From positions 1 to 64,000 of the forward strand of contig JAIQFP010000019.1 in assembly GCA_020073165.1 (NCBI GenBank): a stretch of 64,000 bases of DNA, given 5' to 3'. Of the stretch, positions 1 through 7,775 are shown piece by piece. Source of the stretch: Terriglobia bacterium. GTDB taxonomy: Bacteria; Acidobacteriota; Terriglobia; Terriglobales; Acidobacteriaceae. Position numbers and translations under genes: made by a program. The notes under the pieces were generated by a model. It saw only the letters and a program-made list of their open reading frames with translations, did not search any database and was not told where the DNA came from. Each line of letters starts with the position of its first letter. The stretch's first letter is position 1.

Positions 1-138
1 AAGCGTATCTTCAAAATGGCGCCGCTGCACCACCACTTCGAATTGCTGGGCTGGTCGGAGTCGAAGATCATCGTGCGTTTCTGGATTGCGAGCCTGGTGT
101 TCGCCCTGTTCGCGCTGACCACCCTGAAACTGAGATAA
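1..138 (+). CDS. mraY: MraY, phospho-N-acetylmuramoyl-pentapeptide transferase, C-terminal end only
   Basis: Partial gene whose 5' part lies before the window. The 45 visible residues contain the conserved MraY end [12 protein letters not shown], followed by the last membrane helix and the usual ending TLKLR with a TAA stop at 136-138. MraY transfers phospho-MurNAc-pentapeptide to undecaprenyl phosphate in the inner membrane, making lipid I. In bacterial division/cell-wall clusters murD normally follows. Here the next base pairs belong to an unrelated, lower-GC gene that lacks its start, so the natural neighbour is missing. Identity is firm; the downstream context is suspect. Confidence 0.95.
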   Translation, partial: KRIFKMAPLHHHFELLGWSESKIIVRFWIASLVFALFALTTLKLR

Positions 139-139
139 G

Positions 140-664
140 AAGATCAAGATCCTTGAAATTGAGCAAGAGGCCGTAGAGGAAAGGCTCGTCTCCCTTGGCG
201 CAAAAAAAGTCTTTGACGGTGAAATTCATGCGCTCTACTATGATTTCACCAATACCGCACTGAAGGACAGCGGACGGGCCCTCAGGCTCAGACTGGAAGG
301 CACAAAATCCGTCCTCTCTTTAAAAAAGTTCGTTGAAAGTAAAGAGGCAAAGATAAGGGAAGAACATGAGATTGAGGTTTCAGACTTCAACACAACGAAA
401 TATCTTCTGGAGAGCATCGGCCTGAATGCCTGGCTGGAGATGAAAAAGCACAGGACAAGCTACGAACTCAGGGGCGTGCATTTCGAGATTGACCAATATC
501 ATGACGCATACAATTACATACCCCAATTCCTGGAAATAGAAGGCCATGATATCGAAACAATCTACGTCTGCGCAGAACTCCTGGGCTTCAGCAAAAAGGA
601 CTGCAAGCCCTGGGACATACTGCAGGTGGCGGCATATTATTCGGGTCAGTTGCAGGGCCAATGA
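140..664 (+). CDS. CYTH domain protein (adenylate cyclase class IV / triphosphate tunnel family), 5' truncated
   Basis: About 175 codons are open from the joint at about 139 to the stop. The first visible residues ([20 protein letters not shown]) match the start of CYTH proteins just after the usual ExExK strand, which is lost with the start codon. Further markers are the GRALRLRLEG strand, SLKKF, EEHEIEV, the FEIDQY strand and the FLEIEG strand, all typical of the triphosphate tunnel fold. The family binds inorganic triphosphate or nucleoside triphosphates, and the substrate here cannot be told. The partial gene sits in the low-GC block, so it probably does not belong to the host genome. Confidence 0.8.
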   Translation, partial: KIKILEIEQEAVEERLVSLGAKKVFDGEIHALYYDFTNTALKDSGRALRLRLEGTKSVLSLKKFVESKEAKIREEHEIEVSDFNTTKYLLESIGLNAWLEMKKHRTSYELRGVHFEIDQYHDAYNYIPQFLEIEGHDIETIYVCAELLGFSKKDCKPWDILQVAAYYSGQLQGQ

Positions 665-827
665 CAATGCATCATGCAACAGCCCGTTTCTTTTAGACAT
701 GGATATTGAAGAAACCCCCTCCGGAAAAACCGCAGGGGCTGTCGCCCGCTATGCATTTAACTTTACTTGGATATTGTTCTTCTGATAGCTTAAAGCTAAG
801 AATTATTTTGTAAGGAGGTTGCAGAAA

Positions 828-1334
828 TTGAATTGTTTGAGGATCTTCTCTATTATGTCCCTGTTATTTGTAATTGCCTGCGCAACCACAAAACATTCCG
901 GAGATAAAATACAGACAGCAGAGGCCCATTATAAAATCGGAGTGTCTTATCTCAATGACGCCAAGGCCCAGCAGGCTTTTGTGGAATTCCAGAGGGCCTA
1001 TGAACTCAATCCCAACAACAGGGAGGTCCTCAACGCCATAGGATTTATATACCTGGTACATTTTGATGATACCGCAAAGGCCATCGATTTCTTTGAAAAG
1101 GCCACAAAAGCCGACCCGAACTATTCCGATGCATATAATAACCTGGGGGTTGCCTATGAAAAGCTCGGGCAGTTTGACAAGGCAATACCTTTTTATAAAA
1201 AAGCCGTATCCAATCTCCTATACTCCACCCCTGAACAGGCCTATAGAAACATGGGCAATTCCTATTACCGGCTCGGCAGATACGAAAACGCGCTTAATTC
1301 CTACAAGGAAGCTCTTAGAAGGGCGCCTGAGATG
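828..1334 (+). CDS. TPR-repeat lipoprotein (PilF-like), 3' truncated at the chimeric joint
   Basis: TTG start at 828, chosen because AAGGAGG at 812-818 sits nine bases upstream. A TTG at 819 would be too close. The N-terminus is a lipoprotein signal ending in a VIAC lipobox, followed by TPR units with the expected ALNPNN/ADPNY turns (Y..G..Y....Q..A...F..A..LNP, then AYNNLGVAYEKLGQ and AYRNMGNSYYRLG). The order resembles PilF/PilW-type outer-membrane lipoproteins that help assemble type IV pilus secretins, but the role is inferred. Meaningful coding stops near EALRRAPEM at about 1330. The frame stays open further only because it then reads antisense atpF. Confidence 0.8.
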
Positions 1335-1748
1335 CTCGCTGGCAAGCTTTCCGGCTTCCGCCTGCAGGCTGGCCTGGGCCAACAGTTTGTCCTTTTCGAT
1401 CGCAGATCGGGCTTGCTCGACTTGCGTCTGGGCCACCGCACGCGCCTCTGCCAAGGCTGCCGCACGCGCCTGCAGCGCCTGCTGGCGGCGCACTTCCAGG
1501 TTCTTGAACACTGCCAGGCGGGCTTCCCGCAGACGCTGCTCGTACTCCGCGGTCCGCGCCTCGGCCGCGGCAATGTCAGCCCGCGCCCTTTCGATGGCGC
1601 CCTCAGTCTTACTGCGCCGCTCCGCCAGAACCTGGACCAAGGGCCGATGCACGAGCACCGTGTAGGTGCCATACAGCAGGACCATAAAGACGATGGTCGG
1701 GATGGCTCCGAGCAGTAATCCGCCTAGTTGTGCCAGCAACTGATCCAT
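1332..1748 (-). CDS. atpF: ATP synthase F0 subunit b, 3' truncated
   Basis: ATG at 1748 gives MDQLLAQLGG, one membrane helix (about residues 8-28), then the charged helix of subunit b: HRPLVQVLAERRSKTEGAI, AEARTAEYEQRL, and long Ala/Glu/Arg heptads ending in AEAGKLASE. In the F1F0 ATP synthase subunit b is the peripheral stator linking F0 to F1. A full subunit b is usually about 155-180 residues. Here recognisable sequence ends after about 137, at the joint with the foreign TPR gene, and the downstream atp genes are absent. An in-frame extension upstream to 1802 lacks any ribosome site and is not used. Confidence 0.85.
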
Positions 1749-1792
1749 AGGGGTTGATAAGAACCCGAGCTTAAGAGGGCTTAAAACCCTCA

Positions 1793-1821
1793 AAACTAAC
1801 ATCCTACGAGACGAGTGTCAA
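1793..1821 (-). promoter_or_regulatory. Possible promoter for atpF
   Basis: On the minus strand TTGACA (1821-1816) is followed after 17 bases by TAGTTT (1798-1793), about 45 bases before the atpF ATG. The -35 box is perfect and the -10 box matches only three of six positions. A small GAGGG/CCCTC stem-loop lies in the leader. Confidence 0.4.
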
Positions 1822-1915
1822 CGCGGGTGGAAGCCTCCGCGGGGCAATCAGACCGAAGTGGGAAGGAGCCAGTCGCGCCTTGTCAAGTCCCGTGCAAAAA
1901 ATCCGGAAAGAATGC

Positions 1916-1943
1916 TTGACTTCTGGGTAGAGGGGTCTAGGAT
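1916..1943 (+). promoter_or_regulatory. Plus-strand promoter without an obvious protein gene downstream
   Basis: TTGACT (1916-1921), a 16-base spacer and TAGGAT (1938-1943) form a good sigma-70-type promoter pointing right. The next protein gene on the plus strand is 4 kb away. Everything just ahead is the hairpin region at 1958-2031 and then a convergent glycosyltransferase gene. It may therefore drive a small RNA. Confidence 0.45.
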
Positions 1944-1957
1944 GTAAATATCACCTC

Positions 1958-2031
1958 CGATCCAATTCAGGATCGAATGGGCCGATAGCCAAGGAATGTC
2001 ACCGCTTCTTGGTTGCCGGCCCATTTAATTT
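1958..2031 (+). ncRNA. Candidate structured small RNA or bidirectional terminator (two hairpins)
   Basis: Two consecutive stem-loops start about 15 bases after the promoter at 1916-1943. The first is CGATCC/GGATCG (1958-1963 with 1970-1975). The second is a roughly 20-pair stem (1976-1995 with 2006-2025) with one mismatch and a few G-U pairs, an apical loop near 1996-2005, and TTAATTT behind it. No open frame uses this stretch sensibly. The alternative is a terminator for the convergent transcripts of the region. The rest of 1802-2170 shows nothing recognisable. Confidence 0.35.
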
Positions 2032-2170
2032 CTGGCCGTTGACCACCAGCCGACCGGCATTGCAACCCCATCCAGCCACTCTGTTAACCGCGCCAGACTC
2101 TAAGGGCTACTGGCGGGAAAGCGGGAGGGGTTGGCGGAACGCAAGGGCAGCGGGTGCACGGCTGAGGCGC

Positions 2171-3862
2171 TCAGGGTATGTAATAAAGCCAAATGGTCTT
2201 GCCGATTTTCTCTACGGGCTGATATTGGCTGAGCCAGGCGTAGGCGTCGGGCGGATAGGCGGTGTGCAGAACATGTCCGAGGCGCAGCGACCTCATGCTG
2301 ATAGCAAACCAGCCGTGCACGGGAGTGTAGGGGAGTGGAACAGCAAAGTCAGGCAAGGCCATCCGGGACATGTCAGCGCCGCTCCAAACCGCAAGGTTGA
2401 GCTGCGAAATATGCCGGGCTCGCAGCGCGTCGGATAAGCGAAAGAGGTCTTGTCCGCAGTCCAGATCGCACCCCATGAGGAGAATCCGGCTGGGATCCCG
2501 TCCGGCGAGTTCGTTGAAATAGGCGATGTAGTCCTGCCGGGCGCGGAAGGTTGAGACTCCCTGCCAGACCAACAACCCCAACAGAACGACTTTTGGCGCA
2601 GCTGCCCATTTCACTCGCAGTTGCCAAAGATATGAGCAACCATAACCCGCCAGGATCGCCAGCAAGGGGAAGATCACTAGGACATGGCGGACTCCAACAT
2701 CAACCTTCACCGGCGTGGACACCAGCAGAATGGCAAGGGCCGAAGCCGCCGGCGCCACCGCGGTCCACTGGCGGTTGCGGGCCAACGGCCACAAGGCGAA
2801 CACTCCAACCAAGGCCAGGATCAGGAAAGGGAGTGGAGATTTGACGGCGATCCCAACCAGGAAGAAGTACCACCATCCGCCATGCTTGATCCTGCCGAGG
2901 AGATAAGATTCCGGGGCGCTATGGTTCAACCCCCAGGCGACGGCCAGTCCTCGGACGAGCGCGGGAGCAGGGATGACGGGATCAGAAAGCACCAGCTTGC
3001 GCGCGACGCCGCGGAGCGGAGCCGGAAAATTCTGGAACGATGGCATCGAGGCGACGGAGAGTTGCATGCTTTCGCGAATGTGACCGATGTCAAACCGGTA
3101 ACTGCCCCATAGCATGGTGGAGGCGAGCAGCCCCACGATGGCAATCTGTCTGACAAGTTGTGCCGGACGAGGTTCCTGAGCGACGCCGGCTTTGCGGGTG
3201 ACAAGCCATTTGGTGACCGAGATGGCGGCCGCGCCCGCCGGCAGGAAGATCAGCGTGGTGAATTTCGCTGATAACGCCAGCCCAACCGCAATTCCGAGCA
3301 GGGCGCTGGAACGCGCAGTTCTTTTCTCCAGCCACATTGCGAAAGCACACAAGCCAGCGGCTTGAGTGGAGGCGGCGGTCATGTCGGTGTAAGCGATACT
3401 GGAGAAAGCCAGCACAACGGGCAGGGTGGTGAACAGTGCGACCGCGATGACAGCCGCAAAATCGCCGAATTCACGGCGCGTCCAGAGGAAGACGATGGCA
3501 ACCGCATATAGGAAGAAAGGGAGCATCCCCAGACGGGCCAGGGTCAGATTGCGCCGGTAGTGACCCGAGTCGTAGAGAATGCTGTTTCCCACCGCGTTGC
3601 AGTTATTGCTGGTCGCGGCTTCTCCGGTCCTGGGATAACGCTCTCCGGCAAGATAGGCGGGAAGACCGATGGCCAAGCGGGCCAGTGGCGGATGCACGGG
3701 ATCGATCGTGTACGTTCCCTGGTCCAATAACGCGATTCCCACCGCGACGTGGCAGGGTTCGTCGAAGCCCTGGGAAGTGACGGTATAAGTCAGCAGAATG
3801 CGTCCCACCGCGATCAGCGTAAGGACAATGCACAGTGCGATGACGAATCGGTTTCGGTTCAC
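2171..3862 (-). CDS. Glycosyltransferase family 39 (PMT-type) membrane protein
   Basis: About 563 residues with roughly a dozen hydrophobic segments. The GTG at 3862 (VNRNRF then a membrane helix) is preferred. The frame stays open to a TTG at 3916, but that start would overlap hflX and put 18 hydrophilic residues before the first helix. The first extracytoplasmic loop carries FDEPCHVAVG and, further on, DPVHPPLARL, the acidic and HPP motifs of the ArnT/PMT fold, which moves sugars from polyprenyl-phosphate carriers onto protein or lipid. Acceptor and sugar are unknown. It follows hflX on the same strand, probably by read-through. Confidence 0.75.
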   Translation of the reverse strand: MNRNRFVIALCIVLTLIAVGRILLTYTVTSQGFDEPCHVAVGIALLDQGTYTIDPVHPPLARLAIGLPAYLAGERYPRTGEAATSNNCNAVGNSILYDSGHYRRNLTLARLGMLPFFLYAVAIVFLWTRREFGDFAAVIAVALFTTLPVVLAFSSIAYTDMTAASTQAAGLCAFAMWLEKRTARSSALLGIAVGLALSAKFTTLIFLPAGAAAISVTKWLVTRKAGVAQEPRPAQLVRQIAIVGLLASTMLWGSYRFDIGHIRESMQLSVASMPSFQNFPAPLRGVARKLVLSDPVIPAPALVRGLAVAWGLNHSAPESYLLGRIKHGGWWYFFLVGIAVKSPLPFLILALVGVFALWPLARNRQWTAVAPAASALAILLVSTPVKVDVGVRHVLVIFPLLAILAGYGCSYLWQLRVKWAAAPKVVLLGLLVWQGVSTFRARQDYIAYFNELAGRDPSRILLMGCDLDCGQDLFRLSDALRARHISQLNLAVWSGADMSRMALPDFAVPLPYTPVHGWFAISMRSLRLGHVLHTAYPPDAYAWLSQYQPVEKIGKTIWLYYIP

Positions 3863-3902
3863 GGGACAGTCTCGGGTGGAACGCCGAGTTGAATGTTGAA
3901 CG

Positions 3903-5336
3903 TTATTCCACCACAAATTCCTTTACCCGCCTTACCACGGATTGCGGCGCCTCCGCCTCCAGCTCCACCAGCCCGTCTTTGTAGGCCCGCGAGTAGATCC
4001 GCGAGCGGGCCTCAAGCAGCGCCAGCATCTTCCCCTCCTTTTGCGGGACCAGCAAATGCACCCGGAAGGGACGGTCTTCGTCCAGCGCCTGGTCAATCCG
4101 ATCGAGAAGTGTGCTTAGGCCGATGCCCTTGACCGCCGAGATGTGCACGGTGCTGGCATCGTCACGCAACGACTCGCGCTGCAACGGCGCCAGCAGGTCA
4201 ATCTTGTTCTTCACCCGCAGGCGTGGCTTGCCTTCCACTTCCAACTCCTTCAGCACCCGTTCCACCTGGGCGTCCTGCTCCGCTGACAAGGGACTGCTGG
4301 CATCGGAGATGTGGAGGATGAGGGCTGCACGTTGCACCTCTTCCAAAGTCGCGCGGAATGCGGAGACTAGGGTGTGTGGAAGGTTGCGAATAAATCCAAC
4401 CGTGTCTGACAGCAACACTTTGCGCCGCGAGGGCAGCGCAACTGCGCGAATGGTGGGATCAAGGGTGGCGAACATTTTCGAGGAAGCCACCACATCGGCC
4501 CTGGTCAGCGCATTAAATAATGTAGATTTCCCCGCGTTGGTGTAGCCGACGAGGGCTACCGTCGCCACCGGGACAGACTCGCGCCTCTGGCGCTGCTGGG
4601 CGCGAATACGCCGCACACCCTCGATCTGCTCTTTCACGGCGCGAATGCGCCGGTAGATTTTTCGCCTGTCGGTTTCGAGCTGGGTTTCACCCGGACCACG
4701 GGTGCCGATGCCACCACCTAACTGCGACATCTCCACGCCACGCCCGCTTAGCCGGGGCAGCAGGTATTCGAGCTGCGCCAGTTCCACCTGCAACTGGCCT
4801 TCCCGGGTTCGAGCATGGCGGGCAAAAATATCGAGGATAAGCTGGGTGCGGTCGATCACCCGGGTGTGGACAGCCCTTTCGATATTGCGCTGCTGGGAGG
4901 CAGTGAGGTCGTGATCGAACAGCAGGAGATCGGCGGAGACCGACGCAGCGGCGCCGGCAATCTCTTCCAGCTTGCCCCGTCCGATCAAGGTCGCCGGATC
5001 AGGGCGGTCGCGATGCTGCAGAAACTCGCCGGCAATCTCTGCGCCCGCGCTGTCGGCCAGGGAACGCAGTTCGGCCAACGATTCTTCGGCGCTGAATTCC
5101 GGGATGGCCGGCGCCTTAGACGCGCCCGGCACAGGGTTGGCGCTGTCTCGTGCGGCCTGCGCGCCGCTGGTCAGAGAACCCTTGGCGCTTCCGGACGCGG
5201 ACGACCGCGCACGCTTCCGATACTCCAGTCCGACCAGGAAAGCCCGCTCGGCTGGCGCCGCGTTAGCTTGCGCCGGGCTGGTTGTGCGCCGCCCGCGACC
5301 CTCTTTCCCGGAGACTTTGAAATCTGAACCACGCAA
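3903..5336 (-). CDS. hflX: HflX, ribosome-associated GTPase
   Basis: 477 residues. The N-terminal domain has the [10 protein letters not shown] and [14 protein letters not shown] motifs, followed by [19 protein letters not shown], the G1 loop [16 protein letters not shown]2/G3 ([17 protein letters not shown]) and G4-like NKIDLL. HflX binds the 50S subunit, splits stalled ribosomes and hydrolyses GTP. The start is TTG at 5336: AAAGG lies nine bases upstream, directly after the hfq stop 12 bases away. The first 80 residues are a basic, low-complexity extension, longer than in E. coli HflX. The hfq-hflX order is conserved in many bacteria, so an operon is likely. Confidence 0.95.
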   Translation of the reverse strand: MRGSDFKVSGKEGRGRRTTSPAQANAAPAERAFLVGLEYRKRARSSASGSAKGSLTSGAQAARDSANPVPGASKAPAIPEFSAEESLAELRSLADSAGAEIAGEFLQHRDRPDPATLIGRGKLEEIAGAAASVSADLLLFDHDLTASQQRNIERAVHTRVIDRTQLILDIFARHARTREGQLQVELAQLEYLLPRLSGRGVEMSQLGGGIGTRGPGETQLETDRRKIYRRIRAVKEQIEGVRRIRAQQRQRRESVPVATVALVGYTNAGKSTLFNALTRADVVASSKMFATLDPTIRAVALPSRRKVLLSDTVGFIRNLPHTLVSAFRATLEEVQRAALILHISDASSPLSAEQDAQVERVLKELEVEGKPRLRVKNKIDLLAPLQRESLRDDASTVHISAVKGIGLSTLLDRIDQALDEDRPFRVHLLVPQKEGKMLALLEARSRIYSRAYKDGLVELEAEAPQSVVRRVKEFVVE

Positions 5337-5348
5337 TCGGGGGTGCCT

Positions 5349-5672
5349 TTATCCTTCCGTTCCTGACGCGCTCGCGGCCTGGTTCGCGTCCGCGGCCGCC
5401 GCCGTCGTGCTGGGGGTACTGGTGACCGGAACCGCAGTTGGTCTCTCCCCGTGGCCATGGGAAATTCTCCCCATCGCAACCGTGGAGATGGCATGCTTGA
5501 AGATCAACTGCTCCTGGTTGTTGGTCTCCAGCACCACCGAGTACTTGTCAAAGGAGCGGATACGGCCTGTCAGCTTAACCCCACTCAATAAGTAAATGGT
5601 GATGTTGGTCTTTTCTTTGCGGGCGGTGTTGAGAAACGAATCCTGTATGTTTTGCGCCGGCTTGTTTTCCAT
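5349..5672 (-). CDS. hfq: Hfq, RNA chaperone, with Ala/Thr-rich C-terminal tail
   Basis: 107 residues. The Sm fold is complete: [39 protein letters not shown] (Sm1) and IFKHAISTV (Sm2, with the YKH-like position as FKH). Hfq forms hexamers that pair small RNAs with mRNAs and influence mRNA decay. AAGGAG is seven bases before the ATG. The tail after about residue 73 is rich in Pro, Thr and Ala and probably disordered, as in many Hfq proteins. It precedes hflX in a two-gene unit. Presence of Hfq makes trans-acting small RNAs plausible in this organism. Confidence 0.95.
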   Translation of the reverse strand: MENKPAQNIQDSFLNTARKEKTNITIYLLSGVKLTGRIRSFDKYSVVLETNNQEQLIFKHAISTVAMGRISHGHGERPTAVPVTSTPSTTAAAADANQAASASGTEG

Positions 5673-5833
5673 CGCCGATCTCCTTGGTGTCTGACAGCTG
5701 CCCTTTCTAATCTGCTGCTCTTAAGCCGCGCCCAAAGGCCCGGCAGCGAGGAACAGGGGGGAAAGCCCGGCAGGGCGCAACCAGTCACAGCCGACGTCCA
5801 GCGCCGGCGCCTGCGACCTACTCGGGTAGTATT

Positions 5834-5905
5834 TGTACAATACGGCCTGGGCGGCTACTTTTCAACCACAGTAATCAGGAGCAAGGCAGTTGATGTACAA
5901 TCCGG
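5834..5905 (+). repeat. Direct repeat TGTACAATnCGG, two copies 60 bp apart
   Basis: TGTACAATACGG at 5834-5845 and TGTACAATCCGG at 5894-5905 lie in the 290-bp spacer between the divergent hfq and the PuuD-like gene. The start-to-start distance is exactly 60 bp. TTGTACAA at 5833-5840 is itself palindromic. They may be operator sites for either gene. The rest of the spacer shows nothing I recognise. Confidence 0.4.
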
Positions 5906-5962
5906 ACGAATTCCCAAGGGTTTGGCCGGCAATGTAAATCCTGTCGTAGCGGAGGAATCCCT

Positions 5963-6694
5963 ATGCACCTTGCCACCACTTTGTCCGCCTTCCTGGCGAG
6001 CCCCACCCACACCTGGAATGAAAACCTTCAGTTCTACTTGCGCTGGTTTCACTTCCTCGCAGGCATCACCTGGATCGGGCTGCTCTACTTTTTCAACCTG
6101 ATTAACGTCCCCTTCATGAAGCAGGTGGACGCTGCCATGAAGCCCAAGGTGTTCCAGTACATGACCCTGCCGGCTTTGCAGTGGTTCCGCTGGAGCGCCC
6201 TGCTCACCGTAATCTTCGGCTTCTGGTATTGGGCTCAGATCTACGTCGCAGGCGACGCTGAGCGCATGGGTGTGAGCCCCTGGAGCACCGTCGGATACTT
6301 CCTGCTGGTCTGGATTGTGACCTGGGCGATTCTTGCCGTGGTGATCACAAAAATGGCCCCGAGTGGCTACGTACTGTTCGCCATCACCACGGTTCTGGTC
6401 ATCCTCGCAGGCTGGCTGTTCGTCAATTACACGCCCGTAGGGCAGGACGACAACCACGTCCTCGCCATCGGCGTGGGCGGTGGATTCGGCCTGGTCATGC
6501 TGCTGAATGTCTGGGGAATTATCTGGCGCAACAACAAGGCAGTGATTCAGGGAACTCTGGCCGGCAGTCCGCCGGCCAATGCGGCTGTGCTGGGGCGGCA
6601 GGCGTTCCTGGCGTCGCGCACCAACTTCTATCTGTCGATCCCGATGCTGTTTTTCATGGCCTCCAGTTACCACTACGGGATCTTCGGCAAATAG
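5963..6694 (+). CDS. PuuD-like membrane protein (urate oxidase N-terminal domain family)
   Basis: 243 residues with about six to seven membrane helices. The opening NLQFYLRWFHFLAGITWIGLLYFFNLINVPFM, quoted only by position (residues about 20-51), is the hallmark of the PF06181 family. Later motifs are MLLNVWGIIWRNNKAVIQ and SIPMLFFMASSYHYGIFG. Characterised PuuD joins this domain to a C-terminal cytochrome c domain and oxidises urate at the membrane. Here the protein ends with the membrane domain and no CxxCH is present, so urate oxidation is not shown. GGAGG stands seven bases before the ATG. A strong terminator follows. Confidence 0.75.
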   Translation: MHLATTLSAFLASPTHTWNENLQFYLRWFHFLAGITWIGLLYFFNLINVPFMKQVDAAMKPKVFQYMTLPALQWFRWSALLTVIFGFWYWAQIYVAGDAERMGVSPWSTVGYFLLVWIVTWAILAVVITKMAPSGYVLFAITTVLVILAGWLFVNYTPVGQDDNHVLAIGVGGGFGLVMLLNVWGIIWRNNKAVIQGTLAGSPPANAAVLGRQAFLASRTNFYLSIPMLFFMASSYHYGIFGK

Positions 6695-6713
6695 GCATCG
6701 GCGGTCTTTCCTG

Positions 6714-6744
6714 GCCTCGCGCTGCGGCGCGAGGCTTTTCTTTT
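6714..6744 (+). terminator. Intrinsic terminator after the PuuD-like gene
   Basis: A nine-pair GC-rich stem (GCCTCGCGC at 6714-6722 with GCGCGAGGC at 6727-6735) with a TGCG loop is followed by TTTTCTTTT. The next gene is convergent, so this closes the single-gene transcript. Confidence 0.85.
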
Positions 6745-6774
6745 CCCCAATCTCCTCCCAGGATGCAGTCGCTC

Positions 6775-7374
6775 CTAAGACGTTCCAGCACGGCGATTGT
6801 CGAATGTGGACTCCAAAGACCGCTCCGGGAGCACGCAAACCGCCCCCTCGGAGAACCCCTGCGACTCGATCCCCAAGGCGTGATCGAAGCGTGCGCGGTA
6901 GTTCTCCCAAGCAATGGAGGCCGTGAGTTCCACAAGCTGCGCATCGTTGAAGTGCTGGCGCAGAGCGGTAACGAGGGGGTCGGGTACCTCCACCGGCGTC
7001 CGAGTCATCTCAACCGCGTACTCGATCACCAGCTTCTCCAGCGGCGAAAACACCTCGCTCTCCTGGTAGTGGGGCAGTGCGAGAATCTGAGCCTGAGTCA
7101 CACCGAGTCCTCTGCCAACGGCAGAGCCGATGTCCATTCAAAAAGGGCACCCAACCATGGCGGCGGCCTTCATGCTGGCAAGCGCCTTCAGGCGGGCATC
7201 GACAAGCCTGGACCGGTCCAGCATGAACTCGAAGGTTGCAACTCCGCGGAAAACGGACCGGTGGTGTGAGGTGATCAGGAGAGGCTCAAGTTCCTTGCCT
7301 AGCCGGCGCTTGGTCATCCAACTGGTGATGCGCGCGACGAACCCTAACCTCTGCGGGGGAGCGATTCGGGCCAT
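6775..7374 (-). CDS. Carboxymuconolactone decarboxylase / AhpD-like protein, probable selenoprotein (CxxU)
   Basis: Read through one in-frame TGA (7140-7138), the gene encodes 199 residues from ATG 7374 (GGGAGG just upstream). The first half (RLVDARLKALASMKAA) ends in GCPF, then UGA, and the second half continues MDIGSAVGRGLGV, SPLEKLVIEYAVEMTRTP and ASIAWENYRARFDHALG. Homologous CMD/AhpD proteins have C-x-x-C at this point, so UGA replaces the second Cys: Cys76-Pro-Phe-Sec79. A perfect seven-pair hairpin begins 11 bases after the UGA, placing its apical loop 18 bases downstream, as required for bacterial SECIS. AhpD-like selenoproteins are known. A thiol/selenol peroxidase or reductase role is inferred. 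It overlaps the upstream membrane gene by 31 bases. Conventional calling would split it into two ORFs. Confidence 0.8.
7110..7126 (-). promoter_or_regulatory. Putative bacterial SECIS hairpin
   Basis: On the mRNA, CUCUGCC (7126-7120), loop GUU (7119-7117) and GGCAGAG (7116-7110) form a perfect seven-pair stem. The loop starts 18 nucleotides after the UGA at 7140-7138, within the 16-37 window of the bSECIS model, and its first base is the expected G. SelB would bind it to insert selenocysteine. Confidence 0.7.
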
Positions 7375-7760
7375 TGTGCCTCCCGGGGCCACCAGCGTGG
7401 TGCGCACAGCACCAGCAGAATTGCGGTGGGGGCGAAAACTCCCGGCAGATCCAGCAGCCAGTGGTGAGTCCCCAGGCGCCCGGTGACCAAATCATATAGA
7501 TGCACCAGCGTGTGGAGGAGATTGAAGGCGGCCGCTGCCATGACCACGCCGCGGTGTCGCGATGCCCGCGCGGCAGTAAAGCAAAATACGACGCCCAGCG
7601 TGAGATACGCGGCCCCGATGTCACGAACGAAATGCGTATTCAGTGGCCCGGTATCGGGCACGCCCGCAGGAAGGCCGTAGTACCAGCTGCTGGGTGCCGC
7701 CATCATCCACAGGCCGTTGCCCAAGCTGAGGAGGCCAAAAATCCAGAAGATCGCTCGCAT
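7344..7760 (-). CDS. Small four-helix membrane protein upstream of the selenoprotein
   Basis: 138 residues with four hydrophobic segments (about 4-22, 44-62, 70-92 and 102-120). The loop after helix 1 carries PLNTHFVRDIGAAYLTLG, and helix 3 contains NLLHTLVHLYDL with several His residues, suggestive of a metal or cofactor site but unproven. No catalytic family is recognised; a DoxX-like four-helix fold is possible. It starts 15 bases after the stop of the phosphodiesterase gene and ends inside the start of the CMD/Sec gene, so translation of the two is probably coupled and a shared redox job is plausible. Confidence 0.7.
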   Translation of the reverse strand: MRAIFWIFGLLSLGNGLWMMAAPSSWYYGLPAGVPDTGPLNTHFVRDIGAAYLTLGVVFCFTAARASRHRGVVMAAAAFNLLHTLVHLYDLVTGRLGTHHWLLDLPGVFAPTAILLVLCAPRWWPREAQWPESLPRRG

Positions 7761-7775
7761 GGGTTTCGGCCCCCG

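Larger units (their letters stand above)
139..1334. other. Foreign or chimeric low-GC block joined between two GC-rich fragments
   Basis: The stretch reads as a different genome: AT-richer, with ATA, AAA, TTT and AGA/AGG codons that the flanks rarely use. It is cut through a gene at both ends. The CYTH gene begins without a start codon directly after the mraY stop. The TPR gene runs, in frame but senseless, into the antisense strand of a truncated atpF near 1325-1335. No repeats, transposase or attachment site are visible at the joints. Three partial genes meeting at two joints fits an assembly chimera better than a natural insertion. The donor cannot be named from sequence alone. Confidence 0.75.

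Noticed and set aside
139-1334. Natural genomic island
   Set aside because: No repeats, integrase or attachment site, and three truncated genes at two joints. An assembly chimera is the simpler reading, though not proven.
819-1718. Single 299-residue TPR gene across the joint
   Set aside because: Everything after about residue 170 is antisense atpF. The frame is open only by chance.
6775-7137. Separate 120-residue gene starting at ATG 7137
   Set aside because: The ATG is the codon directly after the in-frame UGA and has no ribosome site. The two halves together match one CMD/AhpD protein, so this is the second half of the selenoprotein.
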